From: Manduca sexta
Taxonomy: Eukaryota > Arthropoda > Insecta > Lepidoptera > Sphingidae
Assembly: GCF_014839805.1 (NCBI RefSeq)
Contig: NC_051131.1
Span: forward strand, 12,946,913-13,010,912
DNA: 64,000 nt
Reading direction: 5' to 3'
Below the pieces are notes generated by a model that made no database searches, was not told the origin of the DNA, and was given only the letters and a program-made list of their open reading frames with translations. Positions 12,673-24,920 of this stretch are shown in pieces (position 1 is the stretch's first letter; each line of letters starts with the position of its first letter). The translations under genes were made by a program, and so were the position numbers.

Positions 12673-13112
12673 TTGACTCATTTTAAGATAAGAAAACATA
12701 ATATGTTACGTATCAGAAAAAACATAGAAAAATATTTCATCGTCTCAAAAAATTACAGTGTATTGAAAAAGTCGCCTTTTAAAATAAATAATTTTCATAC
12801 AGCGCAATAACATTCAATTTGAAATTTTGGCGTTTTTTCATGAAATAACAATAGAAATTTCACGTAAATATCTCATATAAATCCTATCGTCAGACCCTCA
12901 ATATAAAATCCACAACAACAGCACATCAGAACCCTTTCAAAATTCAAATACACGTACAAGGAGACAGCGCTCGATATTCGGTTTAGCTGCAGGCCCAGTC
13001 TGACTTCCATTACCAAACCAAATGAGAGTGACGTGCACCTAGGGTGATTCAAATCTTATAGACAAGGGAATACTAGCCTTGTTTGAACAACTTATCTTTC
13101 TTCTTCTTAGTA

Positions 13113-13240
13113 AGCATTATCAATTATAGTTCGTTAGGCGAAGGAAAAGATTGTGAGGAAACCTACATGAGAATTGAACAACGTATAGCGTTGTTCATAT
13201 CAAATATAAGCGTTGTGTATTATCAATTATAGTTCGCTTT
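13113..13240. repeat. Direct repeat of about 18 bp, spaced about 104 bp
   Basis: ATTATCAATTATAGTTCG occurs at about 13115 and again at about 13219. Part of the intervening sequence (GGAAAAGATTGTGAGGAAAC) resembles the reversed RTE-like repeat, so this may be a small insertion flanked by duplicated sequence. Confidence 0.5.
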
Positions 13241-13243
13241 ATA

Positions 13244-13302
13244 AATGCTTACCACCATGAACGGCAAGTTCGTTTCGTCATTCATAGCAATAAAAAAAAC
13301 GA
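13244..13302 (-). repeat. Family B fragment
   Basis: The minus strand reads a T-run, ATTGCTATGAATGACGAAAC, GAACTTGCCGTTCATGGTGG and TAAGC, the first 60 bases of family B. Confidence 0.65.
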
Positions 13303-13795
13303 TTATGTACTATAACGAGCACAAGTCTAGGCATTGCTTTATTGTTGTAATTTATTAACTATATGCTATGTATGCTACTATAGCTGGCCTTGCACGTCTT
13401 TTCAAACGATTCCATAGTTTGGTGGACCTGCAATTTATTTATTAGAGATGTTATAAAGATATTGTTATTTACTGTGTTCAGAAACTACCAAATTATTCTA
13501 AAATATAACAGCGGTTAGTTAGTTGAGGGATGTCGCATAAAAGTAGAGGCAAAAGTCCGTCGCGTTCAGAACAGGCCATGCATACTAATTGCTGCTGATG
13601 AGATCGCTTCATTGGGGAGCATGTGTGGAACTTGCGCTTCTAAAATACATTTTGGGTTATTAAAGATAAAGTCGGTTTTCCTTCAGTAATTAAAAGGATC
13701 ATGATTTCATATCACACACATGTTTTTATCTTTAAAGGGTACGAAAAGTTACTGCTAGGAGACCAGCTAGTGTCCCAACCCATCATGTTTCAGGG

Positions 13796-13921
13796 GATTA
13801 TCGCCGTAAGCAAAAATTCCAGAGTCCGGGCTGATACTGTGCAGCAAATCAATATCATTTTGCCTGGCCCGGGATTCGAACTACAGTTCTTAGAGCTGAG
13901 GTTACCGGTGGTGGTCAATTT
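13796..13921 (-). repeat. Family A SINE fragment
   Basis: It shares TTCCAGAGTCCGGGCTGATA, ATATCATTTTGCCTGGCCCG and GGGATTCGAACTACAGTTCT (a reversed tRNA B-box region) with the other minus-oriented SINE copies. The open frames on both strands at 13701-14072 overlap this repeat and are not credible genes. Confidence 0.65.
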
Positions 13922-14576
13922 CATATTGACTACAAAATTATATATAGGGGCTTTATTAAATAGGTTAGATTGCCTGGCGCTGAAGGTAAGTGGAGCGTAC
14001 GGTAAAATATCAATTGACAAAAGTCCTCTTGCCAGTCAACACAATTATACCGGTCCTTTCATCCTTTTATAGGTTCTTAATTATGCTTTTTGGCCTTTTA
14101 TGGATTTTAATTAAATTTAACAATAACATCTAACACTCACTTTCTGAACCTATAGAAAATACAGTCTAGTGATTAGGGTATTAAGATTCAGACTTGCCTA
14201 AGACCCAAATATAACAAAATACTTTTGTATCCTTGAACTAATGGTTTCTGGTTTCCCTGTTCAAATGAAATTCCTACATACACACACTGTCTTCAATATT
14301 ATTGCAGCCATAAATCCACCAACCTATCTTCTGAAATTAGGTGCAACCCCAAATATAGCTAATCTATTTTTGTCTCCTCAAGTCACATTGTCACGGCATG
14401 TCACGTAAAGTTATGTCACGTGTCACGTCATATCAGGAGATAAATTAATTGTAAACAGTCACACATGTTTTGGTAATTTATGCAGTTGCTATAACTGGTA
14501 ATATTAAATAGCATCTTGAAATTTATTATTACAGGGTAATTTTTATATGATTACTAAGTAAAACTATATATTCTTC

Positions 14577-14808
14577 TGTATGTTATCGATTTTCTTATAA
14601 TCTACTGAAAGAATTTTTATTAAATTTGGTATGGAGATAGTTTACGAACCTGGGAAGGTTATAGTCTATCCAGGAAAACTGAAACGCGGGTGAAGCCCGA
14701 ATTTTTATGAGATTTGGTATGGAGATAGTTTAAGACCCTAAAAAGGCTATTTTTTTATTTCGGAAAACTGCTTCACGCAGGCGAAGCCGCGAGTAAAAGT
14801 TAGTAACA
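14577..14808 (+). mobile_element. Helitron-like element with a duplicated body
   Basis: The body (AAATTTGGTATGGAGATAGT) occurs twice, at about 14630 and 14711. Each is followed by GGAAAACT and a CACGC-GGCGAAGCC end. The final end has the GCGAAGCCGCG hairpin and terminates in a mutated TTAG. This looks like one Helitron-like unit joined to a partial second. Confidence 0.68.
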
Positions 14809-14809
14809 A

Positions 14810-17697
14810 ATAAATTAGAGATCCAGTATAAAATACTGTTAACTCTAACAGTTAAAGCTTTACAAATGTAACGAAGTTCCGCGACCCGGAAGGACGGACG
14901 GACGAAGTGACCGCGATCGACATCGCTGAACTTTTGATCGAATTGAAGTTTAGGATAAGATTTGAACATGCTTCGAGCACTTTGGGTATTCAGAACCTGT
15001 TTTGTGTAGGTTTAAAATTGGGAATAATTGTTTGAGATCCCATTGAAAAAATGATTGATTATTTAACTTAAACTAGAATAACTGCAAATGATATTTAAAT
15101 ATTTCGGATCTTATCATATTGGTAATAAATGTCATAGCTTGATGTAACTTTACAAATTGACTAACATTGGATTATGACCGTAAATTCGTTCTTAAATAAT
15201 TCCCAATTTCTTTCCTGAAAGATGAATGCCCCCACCTCTAGTTCCGATTTAAAGTAACTAATCAAAAAGGACTGACCCATCAAAAAATTGCAGAAAATAG
15301 AAAGACCACATATTTTTCTATTATACAATAGTTTAATTTACATACAATTCCAATAAAGCTAAATGAAAAGCATCAACAATAACGGAAATCTCTCAAAAGC
15401 GCACCGAAGCGAAATCAGTTTAATTCACAAAAGCATTCCGTTGAACGGTATGTTCCAAATAAATTAAACTCATCGGCATTCGATAATTACTGGTAATTAA
15501 TGTGGACAAGAGGTTTATGGTCCTACGAGCCGGAGAGTTAAGTTTATTTGCGTGTGGCTTTTGATGTTTTAGTGTCATTTGGAAGCAAGGTAGAAGACTT
15601 GGTAAAGGTAACAAGAACCTTCTGAATGTAAACGGCTTTCAATAAGTATGTTTGAAATCTTCGGGCTATCGTATATTTGTTCATGTATTTATCTAGCTTA
15701 ACTAGCAATTTTAATTAGTCACCGACTCCAAAATTTATAACCAGTATGTAGGTAACGTTAAATTCTTTTTTGGTTTTTGAATGCGGTATAATTTTTTATG
15801 TTGTTAATTCCCTTGGATCTTTTCGTGTTACTATTATGTTATGTTAGTAAGGACCCTGTGGTCGATGATGACACTTAGATGATAAATGATCACTAATGAA
15901 CCACATCTACTATATCGAAGCAATCGTGGTGCATTACTTGGTCAAATACTAGGTCACCGAACCCCAACATCGCCGCAGAATGAATTAAAAATTCATACCC
16001 CAAAATCCCCATAACAATCTGCAACAGTATGTCATTGTTTATCACATCGCAGCGTCCGAATGCGTCCAAATCCTAATCCGAGCCCAAAAGCGGGCTGAGC
16101 TAATTCGTGTGAGCGGCACATCCGTCAGAGCAAACTAATTGCTGTATCCAGCTTGTAAATTAGAACCTGTTTGTAATACTGTTTGAATAAAATGTACTGT
16201 GTCATCTCATTATTAGCTTTTGTTTTTTTTTGGTTAAGGTTTACGAGAAAATGAGGTAGTGGATGATGAGAGAAACCAATACATTAGATGGATGGAATGC
16301 GAGTTAAAATTGGATTTTAGAAAATAGCGCAGGACCGGAAGAATTATAATAATGAATGTTTAATAGTGGATAAATACAGCCGTATAATATATGATAATAT
16401 AGTGAAAACAATATCACAAATATTTGTTAGTGTATAATTAAAAAAAATGTGTACTACAAATGAGGACTCATTGTTTATTCAGACATTCGCTTAAATGATG
16501 GGAATATTATGATATGTTATTTATTTTTAAGGAATAAATTAAAGTTAATAACCAATCAAACCTAAATTATATTGTACATTTTGTGCTTTATTCCCAAAAA
16601 CGAGAGTAAAATTTCGCAAAGCTACTAAATATTGCTGTCTATAAATTCCTTTTCATATCCAACATATATATTCCGCAACTTTAATGTCTATTAACTATTC
16701 TATATAAACATGAACACTACACAAACATCGGTAAGACGCTGAGTAAATCCTCTCGGAGTGCGATCGCGGAGGGCGGGGGTAAAACACTATTTACTAAGAA
16801 TCCGCGGCCGGTCCAGAGGGTTATAATCCTTAGGGAGTAGCGTCGGCAAATAACTGCATAATGCAGTTCCCGTGTTTGTTATATTAATGTGATGACGTGG
16901 TTTTTTAGTCAGGGTGTAAAGTTAGTTTGAAAAATTGACAAATTATGCAGTGAAATAGTACCCACAGGATAAAGGACATGATTAATTGCATAATAAAGAA
17001 ACAGGAGAAAAGGCATTTTTTGTTGAATAAATAACAGAAAAGGTGTTTGGTTTATAAATGAAAAAAAATTTTTCAAGGCTAGATCGATTAGGTTTAAAAT
17101 TGTTTATTATAATTGTTACGCATATTTAGTTCTTTTGTATTGTTGGGATTAATAAACTGCCATGGAATAATATTAATCTAAGAAAAAAGTACATATAGTT
17201 CGTCCAAAGAATTATTAGTTATGTTAACAGAAACTCTGATGAAAACTGTGTTTATAGTTTAAAGCTTCACAAAAATGTGCAAAAATTTTGAGACTTTTTT
17301 GCATTTATGCACCAAGAACCCTGAAATATTTGTTTTTTAAAGTTCATCAACTCCTAAGACCGTTTTTTCCAACCCTACATAATCCAAACTCAGCGAGTGG
17401 CTTAAACAAGGCGATGGGTTTTAGCGGAGACGCTCACGGTCCGCTGGTTGTTTTTAACGAGTAACCATTTGACAAAAACAATGGCCTTGTGTTTGAGTTC
17501 ACAAATTGACAATATCCTTTGAGTGCATTTTTCATAATTTGGAGACATCGGCTATATCATTTGTTATTGGGGATATTTGACAGTATAAGAAGTTTCTGTC
17601 TGGGTTTTGTTTTGAGGGATAATGTATTTATTGATTTGTTTTAGAAGGTAATTTTGAAGTTTACTAATTTCAATTAGAGCTTAAATAATAATTTATA
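14810..17697. other. Gene-free stretch with two GC-richer islands
   Basis: No gene is supported. Islands at about 16040-16155 (GCGTCCGAATGCGTCCAAAT and GCGGGCTGAGCTAATTCGTG) and 16735-16860 (TCTCGGAGTGCGATCGCGGA and CCGCGGCCGGTCCAGAGG) have no reading frame or repeat relative and may be conserved non-coding elements. The rest is AT-rich. Confidence 0.35.
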
Positions 17698-17700
17698 GTC

Positions 17701-17891
17701 TTTTCAAATAAGGATTAAATATATACAATGTCTGATTACTATAATGTATAAATTTTTCGTTCAATTGCAACGAAGAAGAACTATAAATTGACAATGCATT
17801 TTTTTCAAATTCTGATCAAATATGTACAATATCAGGTCATTATAATGTATACTATTCAAATGACACGAAGAAAGATTTTAAGTTGTCAATT
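17701..17891. repeat. Diverged two-copy tandem duplication, period about 101 bp
   Basis: Two units share TTTTCAAAT, GAT-AAATAT-TACAAT-TC, TATAATGTAT, a CAA-rich stretch, CGAAGAA and a TTGACAAT/TTGTCAAT end. Confidence 0.7.
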
Positions 17892-17989
17892 ATCTGCGGA
17901 GGCTCGTAATTGGCTTAATGAGTTCATATCTTCCTATATTTGTTAGTTATTGATAGTTGTGAACCAGTCAAGTATAATAAAAATAAAAT

Positions 17990-18165
17990 AAAGTAATTTA
18001 AATTAAACTATTTTTCGAAGACTGCAGCCTTGAGTCCCCCCCGTGACCATGAAGGCTGCAAAGTGTTCGAAACGTCGGGAGAAAAGTAAAATATTAAAAC
18101 CGCGATAAAATCCGTAAAATAGTTTAATTTAAATGTCTAACATTCGCGTAAACATAAGAAATCAT
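17990..18165 (+). repeat. Structured repeat: 19-bp inverted ends, inner hairpin, CGAAACGTCGGG motif
   Basis: ATTTAAATTAAACTATTTT (17996-18014) is the exact reverse complement of 18116-18134. Between them GCAGCCTT pairs with AAGGCTGC around a loop containing CCCGTGACCATG, followed by AAGTGTTCGAAACGTCGGGA. A relative at 42010-42150 keeps the hairpin with different bases and the CGAAAC motif. Homology continues past the inverted ends (TTTAATGTCTAA-ATTC in both), so those ends are probably internal and not transposon termini. Confidence 0.65.
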
Positions 18166-19702
18166 TACAATAAAGTAAATATTTTCACTACTCGCACTAT
18201 CGTCACATATGCAGTATTAATGCTTCAGTCGATAACCTGCCAGTATTACTAATAAGTGCACTTAAGTGAGTCCCCAACCTCCTCCGCTAATTGCCCTTGA
18301 TGACGTCACGTCAGCGATTTTTAAACCCCACATCACCCTATTTAATCTTTAGTATGAATATTTGAGTAGCTATTTAGGAATGTAATTGGCTGATTTTTGT
18401 ATTACAATGGAAATATTTGTCAATTTTATTTGGAAAAGAATCCTCAGTAGGACGTGCTCATTTCATAGTGGAATTCGAAGCCCTCTAATTAATATTTAAG
18501 ATTTTATGCAATGTATTTATAAATTAAAACTTTAATGATCCTGGTTTAAGAATGTCTAGATGTTCTTCAAGGCGGAACATAATGATTGCAACTTTTGGTA
18601 CCAGAAATGAATATTTATATTAAATGGACATTGCGTTGCGAAATGAAAACACATAACATCTTTTTGGAAATAACTCTTCACAATAAGTTACCCCAACCGT
18701 AAATGTTAAATAAAGAAGTTTAAGCATAGAACAAAAGGAATATTAAAATAGTATTTTTAATATTACGCGTGTTAATGCCTATTCTAAGAGAATTCGTCGC
18801 AGCGGCAACTTTACACTTTCGCGAAATGCAGTAACGCACAAGCCATATTCGCACTAAACTACAAGATTACTCAAACACCAAAAATCTGAAAATGAAAACC
18901 AGGATTTTTTGGGAAAATATATGTTGTTCACAAATAATTTTAGGCACGATGTTAACAAAGGTAAAGATGAGACGATTCCTACCTATTTTTGCCTTATTCT
19001 CTACATACATAGAACATAATCTAACATGGTACTATCAAAAAGCCCAATTCTAAATACAGTATCATTTTATCGTGGTATCGCGATCCGAATGTGCATAAAT
19101 CTTCCGGCCACCGGGGGTGGGCAGCGGCCGACGATTTACATGTCCACCATAAAACTGTCGAGTCTATCGTAGACATTAAGATTAACGGCCGGTGTTTTAT
19201 TTTCATAATCATTTCTGATTAGATTTTATTGGTCACCTGACGGTAAATACATTGATACCAATAATGATGGAGAATGTGTCGATATTTAAAGGAAATTTGG
19301 AGATTTGGAAGTCTTATCTTCCCTCCCCGACTTTTCTAAATGTAAAGACAATGCTTCCTTATATCGGCTTTCTGCAAGATTTTGTCTGTGCTGAGCTGGT
19401 CTGTTTAGTTATTTCATTATCTTTACTAGTTGCAGCAGTACTTAACTTTATTATTATCATGATGACCAGCCACATGAACTAATATCTTACAAAAATATAA
19501 AAACTCCTATGGTTGTTATGGTGTTTTAATATATGATGCTTTCATGATAAGTAATTATAAGTAAAGAAACATTTTAACTTTACTCATTAACCTAACCTCA
19601 TAGTTATTATGGGTGTATTCTTGTACCCAATATGAGACTTCATTTTATTTCATAAAGAATCCGGCTCGAAGAATCAATATAAATACCCTCATTTGTGATA
19701 GG
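18166..19702. other. Gene-free stretch
   Basis: A patch at about 18265-18330 contains TGATGACGTCACGTCAGCG (CRE-like). Another GC-richer patch is at about 19085-19160 (TTCCGGCCACCGGGGGTGGG). No reading frame with protein-like features and no repeats shared with the rest of the window are seen. Confidence 0.35.
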
Positions 19703-19775
19703 TATTTCATCATTACCATCATCAGACGCAATATGTCCACTGCTGAACATGGGCCTTCTACAAAGATTTCCAGAT
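19703..19775. repeat. RTE-like 3'-terminal fragment
   Basis: TCATCATTACCATCATCAGA, TATGTCCACTGCTGAACATG and GGCCTTCTACAAAGATTTCC are the reverse complement of the end at 48570-48632 (AGGCCTATGTTCAGCAGTGG, TGATTGATGATGATGA). Confidence 0.65.
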
Positions 19776-19811
19776 CGCCCTATTAACAGGTATTTAGGCG
19801 ATAATAACGAA

Positions 19812-19949
19812 CGGTGGCGAAAGGGAAAATATTTCAAAAGGTAATCCGAGGCAAAAAAAATACCTTATTTACCAAAAATAAAATATAAGACAAACATAAA
19901 TAAAACTAAAAGGGAAGCCGGTAGGAATCGCGTTGTAAGGACGACGCGA
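19812..19949 (+). mobile_element. hAT-like MITE, degraded copy
   Basis: It has the left end GGTGGCGAAAGGGAAA, then AAAAGGTAATCCGAGGC and AAAAGGGAAGCCGGTAGGAA. The right end (GACGACGCGAAC) is decayed. It is a direct relative of the next element, 26 bp downstream. Confidence 0.65.
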
Positions 19950-19974
19950 ACAAATACAAAATATTGGTAAGTAC

Positions 19975-20137
19975 TAGTGGCGAAGAGTGAAATTTTTCAA
20001 AAGGTAACCCGAGGTAAAAAGAATTTAGCCTTAGTTACATATCGCGCCCAATTAACAGAAAACAAAAAAAAGATAATCGGAAATAAACCTAAAAGGGAAG
20101 CCGGTAGGAATTGGGTTCTATGGACGCTTCGCCACTG
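19975..20137 (+). mobile_element. hAT-like MITE with near-perfect ends
   Basis: The ends AGTGGCGAAG and CTTCGCCACT are exact inverted repeats, and the right end extends to the canonical CAG. The flanks are GTAAGTAC on the left and GTAAATAC on the right, an 8-bp target duplication with one mismatch. An 8-bp duplication and a CAGTG end are typical of the hAT superfamily. At 163 bp it has no transposase and must depend on a partner elsewhere. Confidence 0.75.
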
Positions 20138-20144
20138 GTAAATA

Positions 20145-22857
20145 CGCTCATATTTGTGACATCAAAAGTTTCTTCAGTTCTTTTTCATGTTAATTGCGAG
20201 TTCGTTATTGTAAATGCATATTCATGTCTCGGTACACTCGAGTATTCCAATAAGATTTCCAATGTTCATTTTCCACTTTGTAAGAAATATTTAAATGTTA
20301 AATTTTCCTCTGCGAGATTAATTTTCTTCCTTCATATTTCGGTAAGTGTACGTATTTGAATGTTTCAGACGTTTATAATGTAACTAATAAAACAGGAAAA
20401 AACAAATTATTTTAAATCTGACGAAATTTTATGATGCAGATACGTCTGTAGTATCCGTTATAGAAATGGCAATAAAGAGGTATTATAAATTGTTGAATCC
20501 ATTTTCCCTTATTGGGAAAAGGTCCAAAACTTTCAATAACTAATAATCTGTTATTAATTATAATTGTCAGTTTCAATAGCCCAAAACTTGCCAGACTTTA
20601 AAACAATTAGAAGTTCGCAACGTTTGGGATCAAAACAAATTGGTTCCTGAGGGAATTAATTTAATCATTTCAGTGTAAACGTATCAAACGCAGTTAAATG
20701 TATTGATTTCTTCTGGCCCTAAGTTATAATCGTCGTAAATTGTAAGAGATGGCGGTGAATTAGAGGCGATGCCTTGCCATGTTTTAGAACGGTGTTGATT
20801 ATTTTAAAGAGACAAAAAACGATCGAAAATGTGAGCAGATTTTGCGCCTTCTCATTCAAAATAAGAACTTGACTAATGAACTGCAAAAGTTATTTTTATT
20901 ATTTTTTTTTTAAAAGTTACATTACATTAGAGTGGCCTTGTTGATATTACAAAAATATTTATTTTTATAATTGTTTCATAAGTTTACGCGAATGTTAACT
21001 GAAACTGAAATGATCAAGTTTTCCGGATTTTAATAAAAATCTTAACCGCGATAAATTGCCTAAAAATAGTTTTATTTATTTTTATCCCTTTTTTTTATAC
21101 CGAACCTAAAACCGCTCTCTCTCCCAACTTGTAACACAGTCACAGCTCCCCACAAAACAAGGGTGGATTTGCAGAATTAAATAAAAAAATGCGCGTTACC
21201 GGACACTGAAATGGCGTGGACTGTATTGGATTTTGCGCGACATGGCGATTTTTTGCCATTCTCCCATAATGGAACTATTGTTATTGTGTGAAACTAGGGG
21301 TCTTTGATTGTTCTTCTCTATTTGATTTCGGAATTGATTTTAGTACGTATTTTAGTGGGTGATTCAATTTGTCAAAAGATTTTTTTTTCTTCAGAACAAT
21401 ATCGCTAATGGCTAAGCCTGAAAAAGTGTGGACAGTTTCTTCTATGAATAAATATTTATTTATATACTCCACGACATGTTTTGGTCATATTTAAGGTCTA
21501 TATTATCTTTAATCGACAGCAGTTGTTAAATGGGATAAAAAAGCTAATAATTGTCATTTACGCATAGTTTATGTAGTCCTAATTGGGACAATTGCGAGTT
21601 TTGACATCGAGCTTTCTAATAACATATCTACCTCATAATTATAAAATATAATATCTTTTAACACTGGCCACTTTTATCACAGTAATTAGTAAAAGTTGGT
21701 ACACCAAAGAAAAAAAAACAGGTAAAACCTCCTTTATCAACATAATTCATTCCTATCTACCCCATCTTTACTTCAACACCAAACCCCTAAACTATAATGA
21801 CGTTATAAAACCCGTGTTGTAAATCAATACGCGGTCTGCACCCTTTCTGTTTGTCCGGCGCAATGCATTTATACATCATGCATGGCCGGCAGGAACGGAG
21901 AGCCGCTCCAGCGGCGCATCCGCCGAATTTATATTTAAATTTCACAAAAAATGGACGCGCCGCGTGGGATTGCTTGATATTTGTGAATGTTGGGTGTCTG
22001 ATAGTTTTTTGTTAGTAGACTGGAAAACATAAATACTGATGGTATATGTTGTTTTGCCGATACAGCAATTCGGGAAAGCTTTATTTTATTCTTATTTTAA
22101 ATGGTTGGTTTTTATGTACTACAAGATAAAAATAATTTAACAATTAATTACAACTGGCACTGAATTAATTGAATATGCAATTTCGAAAACGGCCCATCTC
22201 ACAAATATAATATCTAGATCTATATCGAGAAATGTACATCTCATAACAAATAACAACAAATCTTCTGTAATTTTTTATTGCTAATTGAACCCAAATTACC
22301 CAAAAATATTTTTTATTTTTTACGCTACTTTAGAAAGTTTCCATTTCCTGAACTATTTATATTATCGGACTTGTGCCCTTTACCAAATTGCATATTCAAT
22401 TAGATAATATGTTTTCCAACTTATTATTCTTATACGTAAAAGATAAACATAACGCGTAGAGTTCAACATTCATGAGCCAAATATCGCCAATAGTAATATA
22501 ATTCCACTCATCGCATTATCCGATTCGCATTATCCTAATGTAATAAGACACAGCCCTACTGTCATGACGTCACAACCACTGACATTATATTGGATATACG
22601 CGCTTTGATCTCGCCGTCACTCATTTACTATAACCAATTAGAAATAGCGTGCAATACTCCGCGCACGTAGGGTTGACACTTGGTTGATAATGTTTTTTTA
22701 GGGGAACGCGGTTAATTAATGAAAATGTACTGCAAATATTAATTTTGCGTGTTGTCTTATAATGAACAGGCACCCTAGTTCAAAAACGGCATTATTTTAA
22801 TGTTGGTGATTATAATTAAACAGTAAAGTAGTTTCTACGGTTTCAGAGATATATTGT
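20145..22857. other. Gene-free stretch
   Basis: A fragment at about 20975-21070 is the reverse of the tail of the structured repeat (GTTTACGCGAATGTTAACTG; CCGCGATAAA). GC-richer islands lie at about 21835-21970 (CATGGCCGGCAGGAACGG, CTCCAGCGGCGCATCCGCCG) and about 22560-22680 (CATGACGTCACAACC). Short open frames at 20111-20359 and 21281-21472 are not convincing. Confidence 0.4.
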
Positions 22858-23167
22858 ATTATATTTATTTCTTTGAATGACGAGACGACCTTGCCATTCG
22901 CTTAATAGTAAGCGATATGACCACCCAAAAACAGTAATACACCATCCAAAACATCTTGAATTACAAAGTATTGTTCGGTATTCCACTGGGCTCGCCTATC
23001 CTGAGACATATTAAGTCTTATTATGTCCAGTAGTTACACTGGCTACAATGTCCTTCAAACCGGAAGACAACAGTGACTACACAATGTTGCTTGGCGGAAG
23101 AAATAGACATTGCGGAGGTACCTACTCAGGCGGAATCTCACAATATACGAGAAACCTACCACCAGTA
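22858..23167 (+). repeat. Family B non-LTR 3'-end repeat, copy 2 (long)
   Basis: It is collinear over its full 310 bp with 11681-11990: TTTCTTTGAATGACGAGACG, TTGAATTACAAAGTATTGTT, CGGTATTCCACTGGGCTCGC, GACATTGCGGAGGTACCTAC, and the CTACCACCAGTA end. Confidence 0.9.
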
Positions 23168-23309
23168 CAATATATATTTATAGTTTTAAATCAGCAAATT
23201 GTATAAAAAGAGGAAATATACGAAAAACCGGAAACAACTCGACCAGTAAAAACAAATTTAGATACAACAAATAAAATAACATAACCGCACAGAAGTTTTG
23301 AACATAACC

Positions 23310-23455
23310 CAGTGGGGTAGCGGGTAATCCGGCCTCGCGTAAACGGGTAATCGAATATCTCTCTTTCGGATATTGAGTTCTGCCGGCTTGTTCCGGAAGT
23401 CGTCGCGGCCGCTCCTTCGATCGGATTGGCCGGCCGGTCGGCGCCGATCTTTTTA
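23310..23455. other. GC-rich island, possible regulatory element
   Basis: It includes repeated GGTAATCC/GGTAATCG (Otx/Bicoid-type K50 homeodomain sites) and GGCCGGCCGGTCGGCGCCGA. The plus-strand frame 23373-23645 starts here but soon becomes hydrophobic AT-rich translation and is not credible. Confidence 0.3.
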
Positions 23456-24869
23456 TCTTGTTTATGTTGTAACTCCCTTTGATTGGGTAAACATTGGTGT
23501 TTTTTTCTTTATTTGCTACTACTTAGTGGATCGTTGTTCTTTTTTTGAAATGTGTTGTCTATCGGTTATTGTTTTGAAATTTTATTTATGGAATGGTATT
23601 TTTGTTGGAGGTTTTTGTCACAAGGTTTCAGTGGGTTTATTATAAAGATTATATTGTATAGAGTTGTTTCGCTCTTCAAGAATAAACATAGATAGGAATC
23701 TCAGAACGTAAATACATTTTTTACGCAAATCCAGTCATTTTTTGCATAAATATTATTTATGAGTCAGAAAGTTAAAAGTTTTACTTTTAAAGAAATACAG
23801 TTTCTTTAGAGTTAACCGTATAAAAATAAACCACGAGGTAAATACTTTACGTATTAAATTAAATTATCAGTCTTAAAAATCGTGGTTAAGAATTATTTAA
23901 AAAGCTGTCAAAAACAGCACCGGTTCCAAGTTTAAACCTTATTAAGAGGCAAAATGGCGGGTTTTGACTTACAGCTGATCGAGTAAATTTATGTTTCAAC
24001 TAAGCGTAGCTTTGCAAAATTTTTATAAGACTGTATATTACTAACTTTTAATTTGCTTGTAATTTGTAACCAATGAAACAGTAAACAAAACTTGTTTATT
24101 TACAATAAAAAATACATAAGTAATTGTATTATTGCATTACTCTTCCCTAAACTACACAACTGAAATCAATCAAGCAGCACGTGTCATGATGAATGATTGT
24201 GAACTTGACGTGAAAGCGATGACGTTATAATTTAGCAAATTGCTTGATCAGCGATGATGGACGATTGTACAAACGTCAGCGGACAGACATTAATATTGTT
24301 ACGGGGTTTGATTATGTAATATGTTAGGATATTATACTGCACAACCCTAAATATTTTCTTATACAAGGTCATTTTGACATTGCGTTACTAAATTAAACCA
24401 CATACTCGTCTTCACCTTTGCTGACATTGTGTCAAAAATCATCCATTAATAACTAATATTTTCACGAAGAATCTTGGTTTTCTGATTTTTTGATCATTTT
24501 GTAGTTTAATGCGAATATGGCGTGTGCGTGAGTGTATTTCTGACTGAAAGTATGATGTTGCCGCTGCCACGAATTCTCTTAGAGTAGTAGTAGTGGCTTT
24601 AGGGCGCGTAAATTAAAATTTCTTTTTATTAATATTTATTTTGTTCGAAACATACATTTATTTTACATCTACGGCTCAAGTAATTTATTGTAAAGTGTTA
24701 TACCCAAGTAGATAAGTATGTGATTTCATTAAGTAACGCGGTGTTAAAATGACCCTGTATATAACAAATGTTTCACAACACTAAATATTAAGTTTTTTTA
24801 AAGAAAAAAATAAATCAGACAAGGAAGCCGTTCATACACCTAGTTGACAAGCCTGTTAAGATCTTTTTT
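23456..24869. other. Gene-free stretch
   Basis: AT-rich with no supported gene. A patch at about 24175-24290 (AGCACGTGTCATGATGAATG) has an E-box. Nothing else is seen. Confidence 0.5.
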
Positions 24870-24911
24870 ATCAATATGACGAGACGAGCAAGCCAATTTT
24901 CTGATGGTAGT
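24870..24911 (+). repeat. Family B fragment interrupted by a MITE
   Basis: ATGACGAGACGAGCAAGCC and CTGATGGTAG match the family B opening. The match stops where the hAT-like MITE begins. Confidence 0.6.
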
Positions 24912-24920
24912 ACTAAATAC

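Noticed and set aside
13701..14072. Plus-strand 123-codon frame
   Set aside because: Its middle is a reversed tRNA-derived SINE fragment, and nothing protein-like remains.
17990..18165. Canonical hammerhead ribozyme
   Set aside because: The GAAAC part and a hairpin are present, but the CUGANGA box is not found. It is reported only as a structured repeat.
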